Assembly (NCBI GenBank): GCA_964386005.1
Contig: CAYLSB010000015.1
Location: 8,155 to 72,154 of the forward strand
DNA: 64,000 nt
Source of the DNA: FEN-1350 sp964386005
GTDB lineage: Bacteria; Planctomycetota; Phycisphaerae; Sedimentisphaerales; Anaerohalosphaeraceae
Direction of reading: 5' to 3'
The translations under genes were made by a program, and so were the position numbers. The notes under the pieces were generated by a model. The model was given only the letters and a program-made list of their open reading frames with translations, did no database searches and was not told the DNA's origin. This document shows, piece after piece, positions 62,601-64,000 of this stretch (the stretch's first letter is position 1; every line of letters begins with the position of its first letter).

Positions 62601-64000
62601 CAATCAGGATGGCGGTCATGTCGTATCCGGTTTCGGTCTGACGATCAGCCTCTATCCGGGCGCTTCGGGAACGATTTACTATACCCTCGACGGCTCCGAC
62701 CCCCGAGTCCCCGTCACGGGCGCGATTGCGGGTTCGGCGTATTCGGCGCCGATACCGCTGACTCGGTCCGTTTGCATTAAGGCCCGCGTTCTCTCCGGTA
62801 CAGGCACATGGAGCGCCATGAATGAAGCCGTTTTTTCCGTCGGCCCGGTCAGGGATCATGTACGGATTACCGAATTGATGTATCATCCGACCGATCCGAA
62901 CTGCGAGTTTATCGAGCTGAAGAATATCGGGAACGAACCTCTCAACCTGAATCTGGTACGATTCACCGATGGCGTGTATTATGCGTTTGACGATTTTGTT
63001 TTGGCAGCAGACGCGTATACCTTGTTAGTCGAGAACAGGGTGGAATTTGAAAAGGTCTATGGCACGGGTCTTCCGATCGCCGGGCAATATACCGGTTCGC
63101 TGGATAATGCCGGCGAAACGATTGAGTTGGTGGACGCGCTGGGATCGACGATTCAGAAATTTACCTATAAAGATAGTTGGTATGACATCACCGACGGAGA
63201 CGGTTTTTCTCTGACTTTGGTCGATCCGTCTGCGGCGGGACAAGATGTTCCGGCGCTGGGATTAATTTCCCACTGGTTGCTGGATGAGCAGAATGGGACA
63301 GCCGTATCGGATCGGATGGGAACTCATCCGGCCCAAACGGTGAATATGGAAGACGAGGACTGGATGCCGGGACGATTTGGGAATGCCCTGAGCTTTGACG
63401 GCGTGGATGAATATGTGTCGGTTCCGGATTACAAAGGAATTCCGGGATCTGAACCGCGGTCCGTGTCCTTATGGATCAAGACAACGGACAGAACCAATGA
63501 AGGACAAATCCTCGGTTGGGGAGTCCCTCAACCCGGCCGGAAATGGGTGGTGCGTCTATACAACCTCAGTACGACATCTACCGTGCTTCGACTGGAGGTT
63601 GGTAATGGGTACATCTGCGGTTCTACGGATATAGCGGATGGCCTGTGGCATCATGTGGTTGTGGTCCAGAAAGACGATGGCAGCATGGATGTCAGCGAGG
63701 TCGAACTCTATGTGGATGGGCACAAAGAGCCCATCGGGGGAGTTGTTCCCATGTCGATTCAGACCGCAGAGGGGGACGATTTCCGAATCGGAGTTCACAC
63801 CACGATCTATTATGCAGGCCAAATCGATCAGATCTGTCTGTATGACAGGGCATTGAATAGTTCGGAGATTCAGATCCTATACGAGCAGGGGCAGCCCTGG
63901 CAGAAAAAATCCGGGTGGAAACCCAGCGCGATCTTTGGAGGAACCCCGGGCGGGGACGACGAAGGTCAGTTGCCCGCGCCGGGGGCGGTGGTGATCAACG
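59677..64000 (+). CDS. Very large secreted CotH / lamin-tail / LamG protein, 3' truncated
   Basis: At least 1441 residues, open to the window end; frame checked at three points. Signal-like N-terminus, then dockerin-type repeats (about 69-128; GDINGDFIVNLLDLQEMAFRW), a lamin-tail domain (about 130-215; ITEFMASNDNAYYD), a galactose-binding-like region (about 265-440), a chitobiase/Fn3-associated domain (about 490-530), a CotH domain (about 555-860; EVRGRSTAGQPKQSFNFEI, LYILEERIKRS and LGPLWDFDRSM), a second Fn3-associated and lamin-tail pair (about 965-1185) and a LamG domain (about 1195-1400). CotH domains are kinase-like. AAAGG lies six bases before ATG 59677. Confidence 0.88.
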   Translation, partial: MRKSLLYMCLLLIDLPVNASCSLNIGSVNTFIFITNLSAASIQIVPCSYSIPMNLVTVSTNQLQTIEFAGDINGDFIVNLLDLQEMAFRWLDLNCAHPGCPADIDQNPGVDGSDFALLARDWQKQSVPLLITEFMASNDNAYYDVDNDSSDWIEIYNPMDKAVNLSGCYLTDDPDDLTLWRFPEGLEPLGAGRYSVVFASGKDYTIPTSPLHTNFRLNRQKGFLGLVAPDGKTIASKYNYSEQIEDVSYGMMVSSGQQQTLVPESAAKRVLVPTAAVSEDWKGGNEPFNDSTWNDGLPIIAGRSGGVGYERSSGYQNWISYDVSKMYRTYGSCLIRIPFIIDSPSIGTFSELKLRIKYDDAFVAYLNGQEITRDGYVPDPLLWYSSAENRPQETTGFEDYDVTPHLSKLQAGSNILAIHGLNNSNGSDFIISVELVATTTGEMFPDQLRYFNNPTPGYTNNEGYMAFLERPQFNRDAGLFTSPFSLQLTSPSPDYAVRYTLNGTAPTSTSALYTGPISISATTRVRARLYKADMTPGPVLSRTYIKLESDAASFTSDLPIVIIDTHGATIYQGTYQRVSPLIIDRGPSGRAAITDPPVYSGAAGLEVRGRSTAGQPKQSFNFEIWDEDNEDTDVSILGMPSDSDWVLYSPYRYDRALINNALIFNLSNQIGRYAVHTRFVEVFLNRDGGSLGSSDYFGLYILEERIKRSPDRVDIDRLPTSFNTEPGISGGYILKIDQPDSGDKSFLTNYGTPHDAALGQTYQSFVHVYPGKLVTAAQNAWIQNYLNQFETALYGANFRDPQTGYAAWIDIPSFIDHNMLNMFAMNVDALRLSAYLFKDRGGKLSLGPLWDFDRSMDCADDGRDDNPQAWKGGGDASDYFNYIWWKRFFQDPDFALKYRDRWYALREKQFSQQNLFATIDSLANEIREAQARHYARWSEVGPRFGGFQGEIDHLKTWLQTRANWIDSQWSRPPVYNQDGGHVVSGFGLTISLYPGASGTIYYTLDGSDPRVPVTGAIAGSAYSAPIPLTRSVCIKARVLSGTGTWSAMNEAVFSVGPVRDHVRITELMYHPTDPNCEFIELKNIGNEPLNLNLVRFTDGVYYAFDDFVLAADAYTLLVENRVEFEKVYGTGLPIAGQYTGSLDNAGETIELVDALGSTIQKFTYKDSWYDITDGDGFSLTLVDPSAAGQDVPALGLISHWLLDEQNGTAVSDRMGTHPAQTVNMEDEDWMPGRFGNALSFDGVDEYVSVPDYKGIPGSEPRSVSLWIKTTDRTNEGQILGWGVPQPGRKWVVRLYNLSTTSTVLRLEVGNGYICGSTDIADGLWHHVVVVQKDDGSMDVSEVELYVDGHKEPIGGVVPMSIQTAEGDDFRIGVHTTIYYAGQIDQICLYDRALNSSEIQILYEQGQPWQKKSGWKPSAIFGGTPGGDDEGQLPAPGAVVIN

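Overview
This 64 kb window looks like chromosomal DNA of a Planctomycetota bacterium, most likely of the class Phycisphaerae (inferred from gene content, with no marker-gene comparison). The evidence is three exported proteins ending in PEP-CTERM sorting signals, dockerin-type repeats on large secreted proteins, an H-X9-DG pseudopilin-like protein, LamG, CotH and lamin-tail surface proteins, Tat-exported enzymes, a CxxC zinc-ribbon membrane protein of a planctomycete style, and a small bacterial histone H1-like protein. Most genes use clear Shine-Dalgarno sites and several sigma-70-type promoters are readable.

Layout. 1-12 kb is an acyl-CoA/acetate block: the C-terminal part of acetyl-CoA synthetase, an OFA-type MFS transporter, an AcuC-like deacetylase, a Tat-exported enolase-superfamily enzyme with a nitrilase, a CoA-transferase/GNAT fusion and a fused ADP-forming acyl-CoA synthetase. 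An A+T-rich two-gene cassette (AAA ATPase plus DUF4276/TOPRIM-like partner, 7.8-9.9 kb) interrupts it and looks like an acquired defence module. 12.4-17.8 kb holds a small anchored protein, a membrane C39-peptidase-like protein, a hybrid kinase without its phospho-acceptor His, a PilB/GspE ATPase and a PEP-CTERM protein. 17.9-20.3 kb is a tightly coupled operon: Spy-like protein, ECF sigma factor, small membrane protein and membrane-anchored LTxxQ protein, resembling Cnr-type envelope or metal sensing. 20.5-31.8 kb has a zinc-ribbon membrane protein, etfB-etfA-acyl-CoA dehydrogenase, a HAD phosphatase, the dnaG-rpoD operon, a Cys-rich protein and a fumarylacetoacetate hydrolase-family enzyme.

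The most interesting part is 31.98-35.3 kb. A well-formed cobalamin riboswitch with terminator, antiterminator and anti-antiterminator segments lies upstream of three exported proteins: a DUF4465-like PEP-CTERM protein, a dockerin-bearing protein and an H-X9-DG pseudopilin-like protein. I read this as a candidate cell-surface vitamin B12 capture system. No known B12 transporter gene is in the window.

35.3-53.8 kb is mostly housekeeping: ComF-like protein, MurJ, a TPR/HEAT-like periplasmic protein, ferredoxin, tRNA-Glu, a LamG/Ig surface protein, a degenerate UvrC-like protein, a FabZ-like dehydratase, histone H1-like protein, flavodoxin, LolA-like protein, HAD phosphatase, LysR regulator, gdhA, a degenerate-KaiC/PPDK fusion and a family 4 uracil-DNA glycosylase. 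53.8-64 kb is more fluid: short palindromic repeats, a frameshifted RHS remnant, a PEP-CTERM protein, chromate transporter, Tat lipoprotein sulfatase, a flavin-binding protein, a fibro-slime domain remnant, and a very large CotH/lamin-tail/LamG secreted protein that runs off the end.
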